Shown here piece by piece: positions 47,682 to 55,636 of a stretch of 64,000 nucleotides of DNA. The DNA is taken from the NCBI RefSeq assembly GCF_001428895.1, contig NZ_LMJA01000001.1, forward strand, positions 373,150 to 437,149, given 5' to 3'. A model generated the notes under the pieces. The model was not told the origin of the DNA. It did not search any database and saw only the letters and a program-made list of their open reading frames with translations. Each line of letters starts with the position of its first letter. Positions within the stretch are counted from its first letter, which is position 1. A program made the position numbers and the translations under genes. Source of the stretch: Mycobacterium sp. Root265 (GTDB lineage Bacteria; Actinomycetota; Actinomycetes; Mycobacteriales; Mycobacteriaceae).

Positions 47682-48451
47682 GCGATCTGGTGTCGCCCAG
47701 CCGGCGCACGCTGGTGATCATCCCCACCTACAACGAGCGGGAAAACCTGCCGTTGATCGTGGGGCGGGTGCATGCCGCTCAGCCGGACGTCCACATCCTC
47801 GTCGTCGACGACGGCAGCCCGGACGGCACCGGCGGGCTCGCCGACGAACTCTCGCTCGCCGACCCGGACCGCATCCACGTCATGCACCGGGTGAGCAAGG
47901 ACGGGCTGGGAGCCGCCTATCTGGCCGGTTTCGCCTGGGGCCTGAGCCGCGAGTACACCGTGCTGGTCGAGATGGACGCCGACGGCAGTCACGCGCCCGA
48001 GGAACTGGGCCGGCTGCTGTCGGCCGTCGACGGTGGCGCGGATCTGGCCATCGGTTCGCGCTACGTGCCCGGCGGCACCGTACGGAACTGGCCGTGGCGC
48101 CGGCTGGCGCTGTCGCGCACGGCCAACACGTATTCGCGGGTGCTGCTGGGCGTCGGCATCAAGGACATCACCGCCGGCTACCGCGCCTACCGCCGCGAGG
48201 TGCTGGAGAAGATCGACCTGTCCGCAGTGGACTCGAAGGGCTACTGCTTCCAGATCGACCTGACCTGGCGGGCCATCAACGCCGGTTTCACCGTCGTCGA
48301 GGTGCCCATCACGTTCTCCGAACGTGAGCTGGGTGTCTCCAAGATGAGCGGGTCCAACATCCGCGAGGCGATGTTCAAGGTCGCCGAGTGGGGGATGCGC
48401 GGGCGCCTGGATCGGGCCCGGGGCGTCAGCAGCAGGCCGGCTGCCCTGTAA
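47678..48451 (+). CDS. ppm1: Polyprenyl-phosphate-mannose synthase Ppm1
   Basis: Transfers mannose from GDP-mannose to polyprenyl phosphate, the donor for lipomannan, lipoarabinomannan and protein O-mannosylation. 257 residues, GT2 fold: [16 protein letters not shown] start, [11 protein letters not shown] nucleotide part, [13 protein letters not shown] metal DxD. No membrane helix, so it probably depends on Lnt for membrane attachment, as shown for M. smegmatis. The ATG overlaps the lnt stop. Confidence 0.93.
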   Translation: MSDLVSPSRRTLVIIPTYNERENLPLIVGRVHAAQPDVHILVVDDGSPDGTGGLADELSLADPDRIHVMHRVSKDGLGAAYLAGFAWGLSREYTVLVEMDADGSHAPEELGRLLSAVDGGADLAIGSRYVPGGTVRNWPWRRLALSRTANTYSRVLLGVGIKDITAGYRAYRREVLEKIDLSAVDSKGYCFQIDLTWRAINAGFTVVEVPITFSERELGVSKMSGSNIREAMFKVAEWGMRGRLDRARGVSSRPAAL

Positions 48452-48458
48452 ACGACGG

Positions 48459-48516
48459 CGAGCGTGCGTGTCCGCGGCCGGCACACCGGGTGCCGGCGCG
48501 CGATCACGCACGCTCG
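48459..48516. terminator. Bidirectional terminator with nested hairpins
   Basis: A perfect 12-bp outer stem (48459-48470 with 48505-48516) encloses a perfect 8-bp inner stem (48477-48484 with 48490-48497). It lies between the convergent ppm1 and rbpA stops. Confidence 0.8.
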
Positions 48517-48535
48517 ATCAGGTCAGTAGGCGGTA

Positions 48536-48871
48536 TCAGCCGCGGCGACGGGTCTTGATGATGTCGAGGCGCTCCTTGAGCAGCTCCTCGAGCTCCTCCA
48601 CCGAACGCCGCTCCAGCAGCATGTCCCAGTGCGTACGCGGCGGCTTGACCTTCTTGGGCTCGGGGACGTCGCCGTCGATCAGCGTGCCCTCCATACCGTT
48701 GCGGCAGGGCCAGGTGCCGGGGATCTCGGCGTCGTCGGCAAACGGAACCTCGAACTCCTCACCGTTGTCGGTGCGGTAGCGCGCCACCTGGCGGGGCGCC
48801 AGGTCGTGGTTGCGGTCGGTCTCGTAGCTCACGGCGCCGAGCCGGCTGCCCCTCAGAACACGATCAGCCAT
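48536..48871 (-). CDS. rbpA: RNA polymerase-binding protein RbpA
   Basis: An essential actinobacterial factor that binds SigA/SigB holoenzyme and stabilises the open complex. 111 residues: N-terminal tail (MADRVLRGSRLGAVSYETD), zinc/core domain (ARYRTDNGEEFEVPFADDAE, WPCRNGMEG), basic linker and sigma-interaction domain (THWDMLLERRSVEELEELLK). Ribosome site GAGGAGAG before the ATG. Upstream is a stress-sigma-type promoter. Confidence 0.96.
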   Translation of the reverse strand: MADRVLRGSRLGAVSYETDRNHDLAPRQVARYRTDNGEEFEVPFADDAEIPGTWPCRNGMEGTLIDGDVPEPKKVKPPRTHWDMLLERRSVEELEELLKERLDIIKTRRRG

Positions 48872-48914
48872 CGTCCACTCTCCTCACATCACGCGCGATT
48901 TCGTCCGGAGGATC

Positions 48915-48940
48915 AACGCGGCGGACCCGCGCGAAGTTCC
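48915..48940 (-). promoter_or_regulatory. Candidate ECF-sigma (SigE/SigH-type) promoter of rbpA
   Basis: On the reverse strand GGAAC (48940-48936), 17-base spacer, CGTT (48918-48915), about 43 bases before the ATG. This fits the GGAAC-N16-18-CGTT class. In Streptomyces, rbpA is a known member of the SigR regulon, so a stress promoter here is credible. Confidence 0.5.
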
Positions 48941-48993
48941 CGACTCAATCCACCAGGATACGGCAGATACTGGGCACGCCGGGTCCGGCGGTC

Positions 48994-49006
48994 TACAGTC
49001 GGCGCG
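48994..49006 (+). promoter_or_regulatory. Candidate leaderless promoter of the zinc-ribbon gene
   Basis: TACAGT (48994-48999), 6 bases, GTG at 49006. Confidence 0.4.
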
Positions 49007-49365
49007 TGACATCCGCAACGCCTGGTACATCCGCTGCGCGAAGGCGCAACCGGCCCCAGCCGTGTCGCTGGTGCGGCCGTGAAGTCCCGGATGCGGGCAT
49101 GGGACGCCGGCGCCAGTACTGCCGGCAATCCTGCCGCCAGCGCGCCTACGAACAGCGCGCGCAAGTCAAGGGCACCTCGGTGGCGCCGGATGCGGTGGTG
49201 CTGACCGCCGAGGAGGCCGCCGACCTCTCCGATCGCATCTATCAGGTCCGGTGCGCGGCCGAAGATGTCGCGATCGCCGCCGACGAAGGAGTCGTCGGGG
49301 CCGAGCTGCGCGAGCTGTGTGAAGCGCTGCTGCAGGCGGCGAAGGCCGCCGACGGCTGGCGCTGA
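49006..49365 (+). CDS. Small zinc-ribbon protein of unknown function
   Basis: 119 residues. A Cys4 knuckle is present: Cys20-x2-Cys23 and Cys39-x3-Cys43 (PCRWCGREV; QYCRQSCRQRAYEQRA), in a strongly basic N-terminal half, followed by an acidic helical half (AEEAADLSDRIYQVRCAAED). A nucleic-acid-binding zinc finger is likely. It is divergent from rbpA and 18 bases upstream of the fusion gene at 49384, so the two may be co-transcribed. Confidence 0.7.
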   Translation: MTSATPGTSAARRRNRPQPCRWCGREVPDAGMGRRRQYCRQSCRQRAYEQRAQVKGTSVAPDAVVLTAEEAADLSDRIYQVRCAAEDVAIAADEGVVGAELRELCEALLQAAKAADGWR

Positions 49366-49383
49366 CGAAACCGGAGTGCGGCC

Positions 49384-50589
49384 GTGACCAAGCCCAGCCC
49401 CGAACGGCCGGCCGGCGTCTGGCGTTTCGGCGACTTCGTGCTGGACACCCACCGCTATGAACTGCGCCGCGACGGCCAGTCGGTGCACGTGGAGCCCCAG
49501 GTCTTCGACGTGCTGACCCAGCTGGTGTCCCACCACGACCGCTTCGTCACCAAGGAGGAGTTGTTCGACTCCGTCTGGGGCGGCCGGTTCGTCGGCGAGG
49601 CGGCCCTGACCAGCCGGATCAAGGCCGCCCGCCGGGCACTGGGTGACGACGGTGAATCCCAGCGCTTCATCCGGACCGTCCGGGGCCGCGGCTACCAGTT
49701 CGTCGGCACCCTCACCGAAGCCGTGGCCACCCCGCCCGAGCGGGCCCCTGCGCCGCGTCAGCACATCGCGTTCTGCCGGGGGGCCGACGGGGTGCGACTG
49801 GCCTACGCGGTGGCCGGTGACGGCCCGCCCCTGGTGCGGGCGGCCAACTGGATGACCCACCTGGGTTACGACATCGAGAGCCCGGTGTGGCGGCACTGGG
49901 TGCGCGATCTCGCGCTTGCGCACACCTTCATCCGGTACGACGAACGCGGCTGCGGACTCTCGGACTGGGACACCGGGGACTTCACCTTCGGCGACTGGGT
50001 GACCGATCTGGAATCGGTGGTCGAAGCGCTTGGCCTGGAACGTTTCCCGCTGCTGGGGGTATCCCAGGGTGGTGCCGTCGCGGTGGCCTACGCGGCGCGC
50101 CATCCCGACCGGGTGTCGCATCTGGTGCTGTGCGGCGCCTACGCGCGCGGGCGGGCCGTGCGCGCGGTGGGGGAGGACGAGAAGCGCGCCGCGGCACTGG
50201 ATCTGGATCTGGCCAGGGTGGGCTGGGGACGCGACGATCCGGCGTTCCGGCAGGTGTTCGCCGCGCAGTTCCAGCCCGACGGAACCCGCGCGGACTGGGA
50301 GGCGTTCGACCACCTGCAGCGCCGCACCACCTCGTCAGAGAACGCGGTGCGGTTCCTCGACGAGTTCGGCCGCATCGATGTGCGCGACGACGCGAAACGC
50401 GTCTCCTGCCCGACCCTGATCATGCATTCCGCCGATGACCACCGGGTCCCGATGCGCTACGGGGAGGAACTCGCCGCGCTGATACCCGACTCCCGGCTGG
50501 TCGCACTGAACAGCAACAATCATCTGCTCACCGAGAGCGAACCCGCCTGGCAGATGTTCCGCACCGAGCTCGCCGCGTTTCTGATCTGA
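49384..50589 (+). CDS. Winged-helix DNA-binding / alpha-beta hydrolase fusion protein
   Basis: 401 residues. Residues 10-108 are an OmpR/CadC-type winged helix (FGDFVLDTHRYELRRDGQ start, LTSRIKAARRALGDDG recognition part, RTVRGRGYQF wing). Residues 130-400 are an alpha/beta hydrolase with the nucleophile elbow GVSQGG (Ser227), Asp in HSADDHRVP and His in NSNNHLL, so the triad seems intact. No receiver domain or membrane helix. It is most likely a one-component regulator that senses, and perhaps cleaves, a small ester or lactone. Starts at GTG. Confidence 0.85.
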   Translation: MTKPSPERPAGVWRFGDFVLDTHRYELRRDGQSVHVEPQVFDVLTQLVSHHDRFVTKEELFDSVWGGRFVGEAALTSRIKAARRALGDDGESQRFIRTVRGRGYQFVGTLTEAVATPPERAPAPRQHIAFCRGADGVRLAYAVAGDGPPLVRAANWMTHLGYDIESPVWRHWVRDLALAHTFIRYDERGCGLSDWDTGDFTFGDWVTDLESVVEALGLERFPLLGVSQGGAVAVAYAARHPDRVSHLVLCGAYARGRAVRAVGEDEKRAAALDLDLARVGWGRDDPAFRQVFAAQFQPDGTRADWEAFDHLQRRTTSSENAVRFLDEFGRIDVRDDAKRVSCPTLIMHSADDHRVPMRYGEELAALIPDSRLVALNSNNHLLTESEPAWQMFRTELAAFLI

Positions 50590-50693
50590 TTCCCCGTCGC
50601 TGCGCTCGCCCGGGCCGGCCCTGCCCGGGTATCTCCACCCAATCTCCATACAAAATTCATGCGCGACGGGCCGCCGCGCAGCACGCTGAGCAG

Positions 50694-51362
50694 ATGAGAA
50701 CGCCGACCCGTACCCTGCTCGTGGGGGCCGCCGCAGCACTGGCCCTGACCGCCTGCTCGAACAGCACCGACACCGCGACCTCTTCGTCACCGTCGGCGGC
50801 CGAGACCTCGTTTCCGCAGTCGGCCAAGTACATCGCCGATATGCCGGCAGCCGACGGCACGACCATGACCGTGGGCATCGCCGTCGACGGTGTTCAGGTC
50901 GCGGCCTACGCCTGCAACGGTGTCGATGACGAGGCGTGGTTCTTCGGCGATCAGTCCGACGGGCAGATCGACATCACCGGTAAGTTCCGCGACACCCTTT
51001 CCGCATCGGTCGACGGTGCGGAGGTGGTCGGCGACCTGGCCATGAATGGCGTGGCCTACCGGTTCACCGCCGCCCCGGTGCCCGCACCGGCCGGGATGTA
51101 CACCGGCGAGGCCGGCGGGGCGCGGGCGACCTGGGTCGTGCGCCCGGGCGACTCGGCGACCGGGGTGCAGCACAATCCCGGCGGCAAACCTGTGCCAGAT
51201 ACGGACCTGTTGAGCGACAACGATTTCCGGGACCACGTGCGCAACACCCGCACCCTGCAACCCGCCTCGCCGATCCTGTCGCTCCAGGATGGGACCGGCA
51301 CCGCCGACATCGACGGTCAGGTGGTGACGCTGCAGGTCGTCGACGGCGACTTCCGGCTCTAA
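50694..51362 (+). CDS. Putative lipoprotein of unknown function
   Basis: 222 residues with a signal peptide ending LTAC, lipidation at Cys21, a Ser/Thr-rich linker (to about 40) and a beta-rich outer domain. Two repeats may be present, around DGTTMTVGIAVDGVQVAAYAC and ISLQDGTGTADIDGQVVTL-like segments. I do not recognise the family. The 3' end overlaps the convergent LppI-like gene by 4 bases. The 104 bases upstream hold no gene. Confidence 0.7.
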   Translation: MRTPTRTLLVGAAAALALTACSNSTDTATSSSPSAAETSFPQSAKYIADMPAADGTTMTVGIAVDGVQVAAYACNGVDDEAWFFGDQSDGQIDITGKFRDTLSASVDGAEVVGDLAMNGVAYRFTAAPVPAPAGMYTGEAGGARATWVVRPGDSATGVQHNPGGKPVPDTDLLSDNDFRDHVRNTRTLQPASPILSLQDGTGTADIDGQVVTLQVVDGDFRL

Positions 51363-52051
51363 CAGGACAGCCGGACACCGACGCCGGGCGGCGCCTCCGA
51401 CGCGGAGAGGCAGCCGAACCCGTCGACGCCGTCGGCGCCCATCCGCACCGCGGCGCGTTCGGCGTAGTTGACGCACAGCACCGCATCGGTGTCGGCGCGG
51501 CAGCGGAAGTCACCGAACGCCACCGACGACCCGTCCGGCAGCGCGGCGCCATCGCCGTCGACGAAGGGGCCGGGATCGCCGTGCTGTGATCCGATCTCCA
51601 CGCTGGACCCGTCGAAGTCGACCCAGTTGCCCTTCCAGACCGTGAACACATCGGGTGGCCGCGGCGGCGGATCGGTGAGGTCCACCAGGCAGGCCAGGAT
51701 GCCGTCCCGGTACCTCGGTGTGCTGATGCAGCTGACGGTGTCGGTGGTGAACGCGATACCGCCGTCGAGCGCGGTGCTCACCCCGTCCCGGGTGACGGAC
51801 CCGAAATCCTCGGGCGCGGCCGGCGCCCCCTCCTCGATCCGGGAGATGACCGCGCCGATCTCGGCGTCGGGCGCGATGCTCCCGGACGGTTCGGCGCCGC
51901 GCGATGGGCTGCCCGGCGCCGGCGAAGCACTGCTCGTGGCGCTCGGCGACGGCACCGACAGCGGGGTGCGGGCCGTGGAACTCTGCGAGTCCAGCGTCTG
52001 CGAACAGCCCGCCACCAGGGCAGACGACACCAGCAACAACACCAACCGCAT
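51359..52051 (-). CDS. lppI: LppI-like lipoprotein
   Basis: 230 residues. Signal peptide with lipobox VAGC (Cys16), a Ser/Pro/Thr-rich linker (17-60), then a domain with four cysteines (VSCIST, LACLVD, FRCRAD, VLCVNY) and a terminal Cys, suggesting disulphides. The function is unknown. Position beside lipT matches Rv2046 (lppI); the symbol rests on this synteny. Confidence 0.65.
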   Translation of the reverse strand: MRLVLLLVSSALVAGCSQTLDSQSSTARTPLSVPSPSATSSASPAPGSPSRGAEPSGSIAPDAEIGAVISRIEEGAPAAPEDFGSVTRDGVSTALDGGIAFTTDTVSCISTPRYRDGILACLVDLTDPPPRPPDVFTVWKGNWVDFDGSSVEIGSQHGDPGPFVDGDGAALPDGSSVAFGDFRCRADTDAVLCVNYAERAAVRMGADGVDGFGCLSASEAPPGVGVRLSC

Positions 52052-52103
52052 CCGGCCAAGGGTAGCGGGCGCGCCACGACGCGGCGAACCGCCGGATCTT
52101 CGC

Positions 52104-52117
52104 TAACGTCGGCCTCA
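52104..52117 (+). promoter_or_regulatory. Candidate leaderless promoter of lipT
   Basis: TAACGT (52104-52109), 7 bases, ATG at 52117. Confidence 0.4.
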
Positions 52118-53628
52118 TGCACGAACACACCGTCCGGGTTCGTATCAACACCGGAACCATCGAAGGGTTCACCCGTAACGGCGTGCACCGGTGGCGGTCC
52201 ATTCCGTACGCCAAGCCGCCGGTGGGCGCCCTGCGCTACCGCTCGCCCGTGCCTGCCGAGCCGTGGCCGGGGGTGCGCTACTGCCACGGATTCACCTACT
52301 GCGCCCCGCAGCAGAAGATGTACACCCTGATGGGCGTCGGCAGGTATCAGCCCATGAGCGAGGACTGCCTGACGCTCAACGTGGTGGCGCCCGAGGAACC
52401 GGAGTCCGACGGGCCGTTGCCGGTGATGTTCTTCATCCACGGCGGCGGCTACATCATGGGCAGTTCGGCCACACCGATCTATGACGGGGTCGCGCTGGCC
52501 CGGCGCGGCTGCATCTACGTGTCGGTGAACTACCGGTTGGGTGCGCTGGGCTGCCTCGATCTCTCCGCGCTGTCGACTCCCGAGCACCCGATCGACGGCA
52601 ACCTGTTCCTGTCCGATCTGGTGCTGGCGCTGCGCTGGGTGCGGGAGAACATCGCGGTGTTCGGCGGCGACCCCGAGAATGTGACGATCTTCGGGGAGAG
52701 CGCCGGGGCCCACGCGGTGGCCACCCTGCTGGCCGTCCCTGATGCCAAGGGCCTTTTCGCGCAGGCGATCTCGGAGAGCCCGGCCAGTGGCATGGTGCGC
52801 ACCGCCGAGGCCGCCCCGGTGTTTGCCGAACAGTTCGCCGGACTGCTCGGCGCATCCGCCTCCGATGGTGCGGCGGCCGTGATGTCGGCCCGCCCGGCCG
52901 AACTGGTCACCGCGCTGGACAAGCTCATCGCACGCGGCGGGCGGGACATGCCGGGCGCCTTCCCGGCCGGTCCGACCAGCGGCACCGAACTGCTGCCCGA
53001 GGATCCGCTGCACGCCATGCGGACCGGCACCGCACACCGGCTGCCGCTCATCGTGGGCACCAACGCCGACGAGGGCAAGTTGTTCACCCGCTTCATGCAG
53101 CTGCTCCCGATGACCGAGCAGACCATCGAGATGCTGCTGGCCGATTCCGACACCGGCACCCGGGACAGAATCGTCTCGGCGTACCCGGACTATCCGAGCA
53201 AGCGGGCCTGCATCCGGCTGGGCGGGGACTTCGCATTCGGCACGGCCGCATGGGATATCGCCGAGGCCCACAGCGTGCACGCCCCGACCTACTTCTACCG
53301 CTACGACTATGCCCCGCGCATCCTGAACTGGTCCGGCATGGGTGCCACCCACGCCACCGAGCTGCTCGCGGTGTTCGGCATCTACCGGACCCGCCTGGGT
53401 GCACTGCTCACCGCCGGCGGGGACCGCACCTCGGCGAAGCGGGTCAGCCGCGAGATCCAGAGCCGGTGGGGTGAGTTCAGCCGAACCGGCGGCCCCGGCG
53501 AGGGCTGGCCGCGCTACGACGAGAGCATGCGCGCGGTCCTGGTGTTCGACCGCCGGACCCGGCTGGAATACGACCCGCACGCGGACCGCCGCCGGGCCTG
53601 GGAAGGTTTCACCCTGGCCGCGCGGTAG
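52117..53628 (+). CDS. lipT: Type-B carboxylesterase LipT
   Basis: 503 residues, carboxylesterase type-B family. IPYAKPPVGALRYRSP and SEDCLTLNVVAPE are signature segments; the oxyanion hole is FFIHGGGYIMG; the nucleophile is Ser195 in FGESAGAHAV; Glu and His follow in GTNADEGKLF and MGATHATELL. No signal peptide. Corresponds to Rv2045c by position. Divergent from the LppI-like gene with 65 bases between. Confidence 0.9.
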   Translation: MHEHTVRVRINTGTIEGFTRNGVHRWRSIPYAKPPVGALRYRSPVPAEPWPGVRYCHGFTYCAPQQKMYTLMGVGRYQPMSEDCLTLNVVAPEEPESDGPLPVMFFIHGGGYIMGSSATPIYDGVALARRGCIYVSVNYRLGALGCLDLSALSTPEHPIDGNLFLSDLVLALRWVRENIAVFGGDPENVTIFGESAGAHAVATLLAVPDAKGLFAQAISESPASGMVRTAEAAPVFAEQFAGLLGASASDGAAAVMSARPAELVTALDKLIARGGRDMPGAFPAGPTSGTELLPEDPLHAMRTGTAHRLPLIVGTNADEGKLFTRFMQLLPMTEQTIEMLLADSDTGTRDRIVSAYPDYPSKRACIRLGGDFAFGTAAWDIAEAHSVHAPTYFYRYDYAPRILNWSGMGATHATELLAVFGIYRTRLGALLTAGGDRTSAKRVSREIQSRWGEFSRTGGPGEGWPRYDESMRAVLVFDRRTRLEYDPHADRRRAWEGFTLAAR

Positions 53629-53680
53629 TGGTTAGGAGCAACTGGCTGCGCCACCGCGCCGGGTGTGGTTGTTTGGTTCG

Positions 53681-55594
53681 ATGACGCACCCGCTGGACCC
53701 GCTGGGCCCCGACGAATTCACCGCTGTCGCTGCGATCCTGGGCCGCGAACACGGCGTCGGGGACGGCTGGCGATACGCGTCCATCGAGATGTCGGAGCCA
53801 GGCAAGGCCGAACTCGCGGCCTTCGAGGACGGTGGGCCGCTGCCGCCGCGTAGGGCCGTGGTGGTGTGCTTCGACCGGTCGGCCAATGCGACCTACAAGA
53901 GCATGGTGTCACTGACCGACGCACGGGCCGAGTCGTTCGAGCATGTGCCCGGCGTGCAACCGAACTTCACCGTCGACGAGTTCCTCGAGTGCGACCAGAT
54001 GCTGCGTGAGCATCCGGAGTTCCTCGCCGCCCTGGCCGCCCGGGGCATCACCGATATCGACATGGTCTTCGTCGACACCTGGACCTACGGCGACGCCGTC
54101 ATCCCCGACGAGTTCCGCGGCCGCAGGCTGGGCTGGTCGGACACCTGGCTCAAGGACGGGCCGGGGATGAATCCGTACGCGCATCTGGTCAGCGGACTGC
54201 ACTGCGTGATCGACCTCAACTCGATGGAGTTGCTGCGCGTCGAGGACACCGTCAACGTCGAAACCCCGGCCGTGATGGGCGAATACACGCCGCGCCACAT
54301 TCCGGAGCACATCCGCGCCGCCTCCCGCCGGGAACCGCTCAAACCGCTGCACATCACCCAGCCCGAGGGTCCGTCGTTCACGCTGGACGGCAATCTGTTG
54401 CGCTGGCAGAACTGGTCGCTGCGGGTCGGGTTCAACTACCGCGAGGGCATGACGCTGCACACGGTGCGCTATCAGGACGGGGACCGGAACCGCTCGATCG
54501 CGCACCGGATGTCGTTCGCGGAGATGGTGGTGCCCTACCGCGACTCGTCGGTCGACCATTACCGCCGCACCGCGTTCGACATCGGGGAGTGGGGGCTCGG
54601 TTTCATGACGCAGTCCCTGGAACTGGGTTGTGACTGTCTCGGTGAGATCCGTTATCTCGATGCCGTGCTGCACAACAGCAAGGGCGAGCCGTACACCATC
54701 ACCGATGCGATCTGCATCCACGAAGAAGACGCCGCCGTGCTCTGGAAGCACGTGGACCACGACACCGGTGCCGAGGTGCGCCGGATCCGCAGGCTCACCC
54801 TGTCGTTCCACGTCACGGTCGCCAACTACGAATACCTGGTCTACTGGCGGCTCTATCAGGACGGCAACATCGAGTGCGAGGTGCGCGCCACCGGCATCAT
54901 GGTCACCACACCGCTGGCGGCGGGGCAGCCGAACCCCAATGGCACGCTGGTCGACGAGCGCACCTACGCCCCCTTCCATCAGCATTTCCTGGTGGCGCGG
55001 CTGGACCTGGACGTCGACGGCACCGACAACACCGTCTACATGTCGGAGTCCTTCGCCGAGCCGACCGGGCCGGAGAACCCGTACGGGCTGTCGCTGGTGA
55101 CACGCAATGTCGCGCTGCGCACCGAGGACGAGGGCAAACAGGATGTGGACTTCTCCACCCAGCGAGGGTGGAAGGTCGTCAACACCAACGTCGTGAACGG
55201 TCTGGGCACCCACCCGTCCTACAAGCTGGTGCCGACCGGGGCGCTGCCCGCCATGTTCGACACGCAATCACCGGTGCTGCGGCGCGCCAACGTCATCGGG
55301 CATGCGCTGTGGGTGACACCGAATCACCCCGAGGAGCGCTGGCCCGCCGGAGAATTCGTGAACCAGTCGGTTGCTGACACCGGCCTCGGCGAATGGACGA
55401 AGGCCAACCGGCCGATCGAGAACACCGATGTCGTGCTGTGGTACGTGTTCGGTATCCACCACATCACCCGGCCCGAGGACTGGCCGGTGATGCCGGTGGA
55501 CGTGGTGTCGTTCTGGCTGAAGCCGTTCGGTTTCTTCGACCGCAATCCGGCGCTCGATGTGGCGGCAAGCCCGGCCGAGTGCCATAAGAGTTGA
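53681..55594 (+). CDS. Copper-containing primary amine oxidase
   Basis: Oxidises primary amines to aldehydes with release of NH3 and H2O2. 637 residues. The topaquinone precursor is Tyr383 (VANYEYLVYW), the catalytic base is Asp300 (TAFDIGEWGLGF) and copper ligands lie in FHQHFLVARLD and a later His (NHPEERW region). The numbering is close to Arthrobacter amine oxidases (base Asp298, cofactor Tyr382). No signal peptide. ATG at 53681 rather than 53663 because the extra residues are not typical. The stop lies within the operator of the next gene. Confidence 0.92.
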   Translation: MTHPLDPLGPDEFTAVAAILGREHGVGDGWRYASIEMSEPGKAELAAFEDGGPLPPRRAVVVCFDRSANATYKSMVSLTDARAESFEHVPGVQPNFTVDEFLECDQMLREHPEFLAALAARGITDIDMVFVDTWTYGDAVIPDEFRGRRLGWSDTWLKDGPGMNPYAHLVSGLHCVIDLNSMELLRVEDTVNVETPAVMGEYTPRHIPEHIRAASRREPLKPLHITQPEGPSFTLDGNLLRWQNWSLRVGFNYREGMTLHTVRYQDGDRNRSIAHRMSFAEMVVPYRDSSVDHYRRTAFDIGEWGLGFMTQSLELGCDCLGEIRYLDAVLHNSKGEPYTITDAICIHEEDAAVLWKHVDHDTGAEVRRIRRLTLSFHVTVANYEYLVYWRLYQDGNIECEVRATGIMVTTPLAAGQPNPNGTLVDERTYAPFHQHFLVARLDLDVDGTDNTVYMSESFAEPTGPENPYGLSLVTRNVALRTEDEGKQDVDFSTQRGWKVVNTNVVNGLGTHPSYKLVPTGALPAMFDTQSPVLRRANVIGHALWVTPNHPEERWPAGEFVNQSVADTGLGEWTKANRPIENTDVVLWYVFGIHHITRPEDWPVMPVDVVSFWLKPFGFFDRNPALDVAASPAECHKS

Positions 55595-55603
55595 CACCTG
55601 TCA
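55592..55603. promoter_or_regulatory. TGACAnnTGTCA palindrome, candidate TetR operator
   Basis: TGACACCTGTCA, a perfect palindrome with a two-base centre, overlapping the amine oxidase stop codon. It matches the operators in front of the TetR-APH operon at 33450-33483 and stands 21 bases before the TAGGTT box of the APH-fusion gene. Confidence 0.55.
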
Positions 55604-55623
55604 TATGTGATCGGGGCCACTGC

Positions 55624-55636
55624 TAGGTTCACACCG
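55624..55636 (+). promoter_or_regulatory. Candidate leaderless promoter of the APH-fusion gene
   Basis: TAGGTT (55624-55629), 6 bases, GTG at 55636. Confidence 0.45.
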
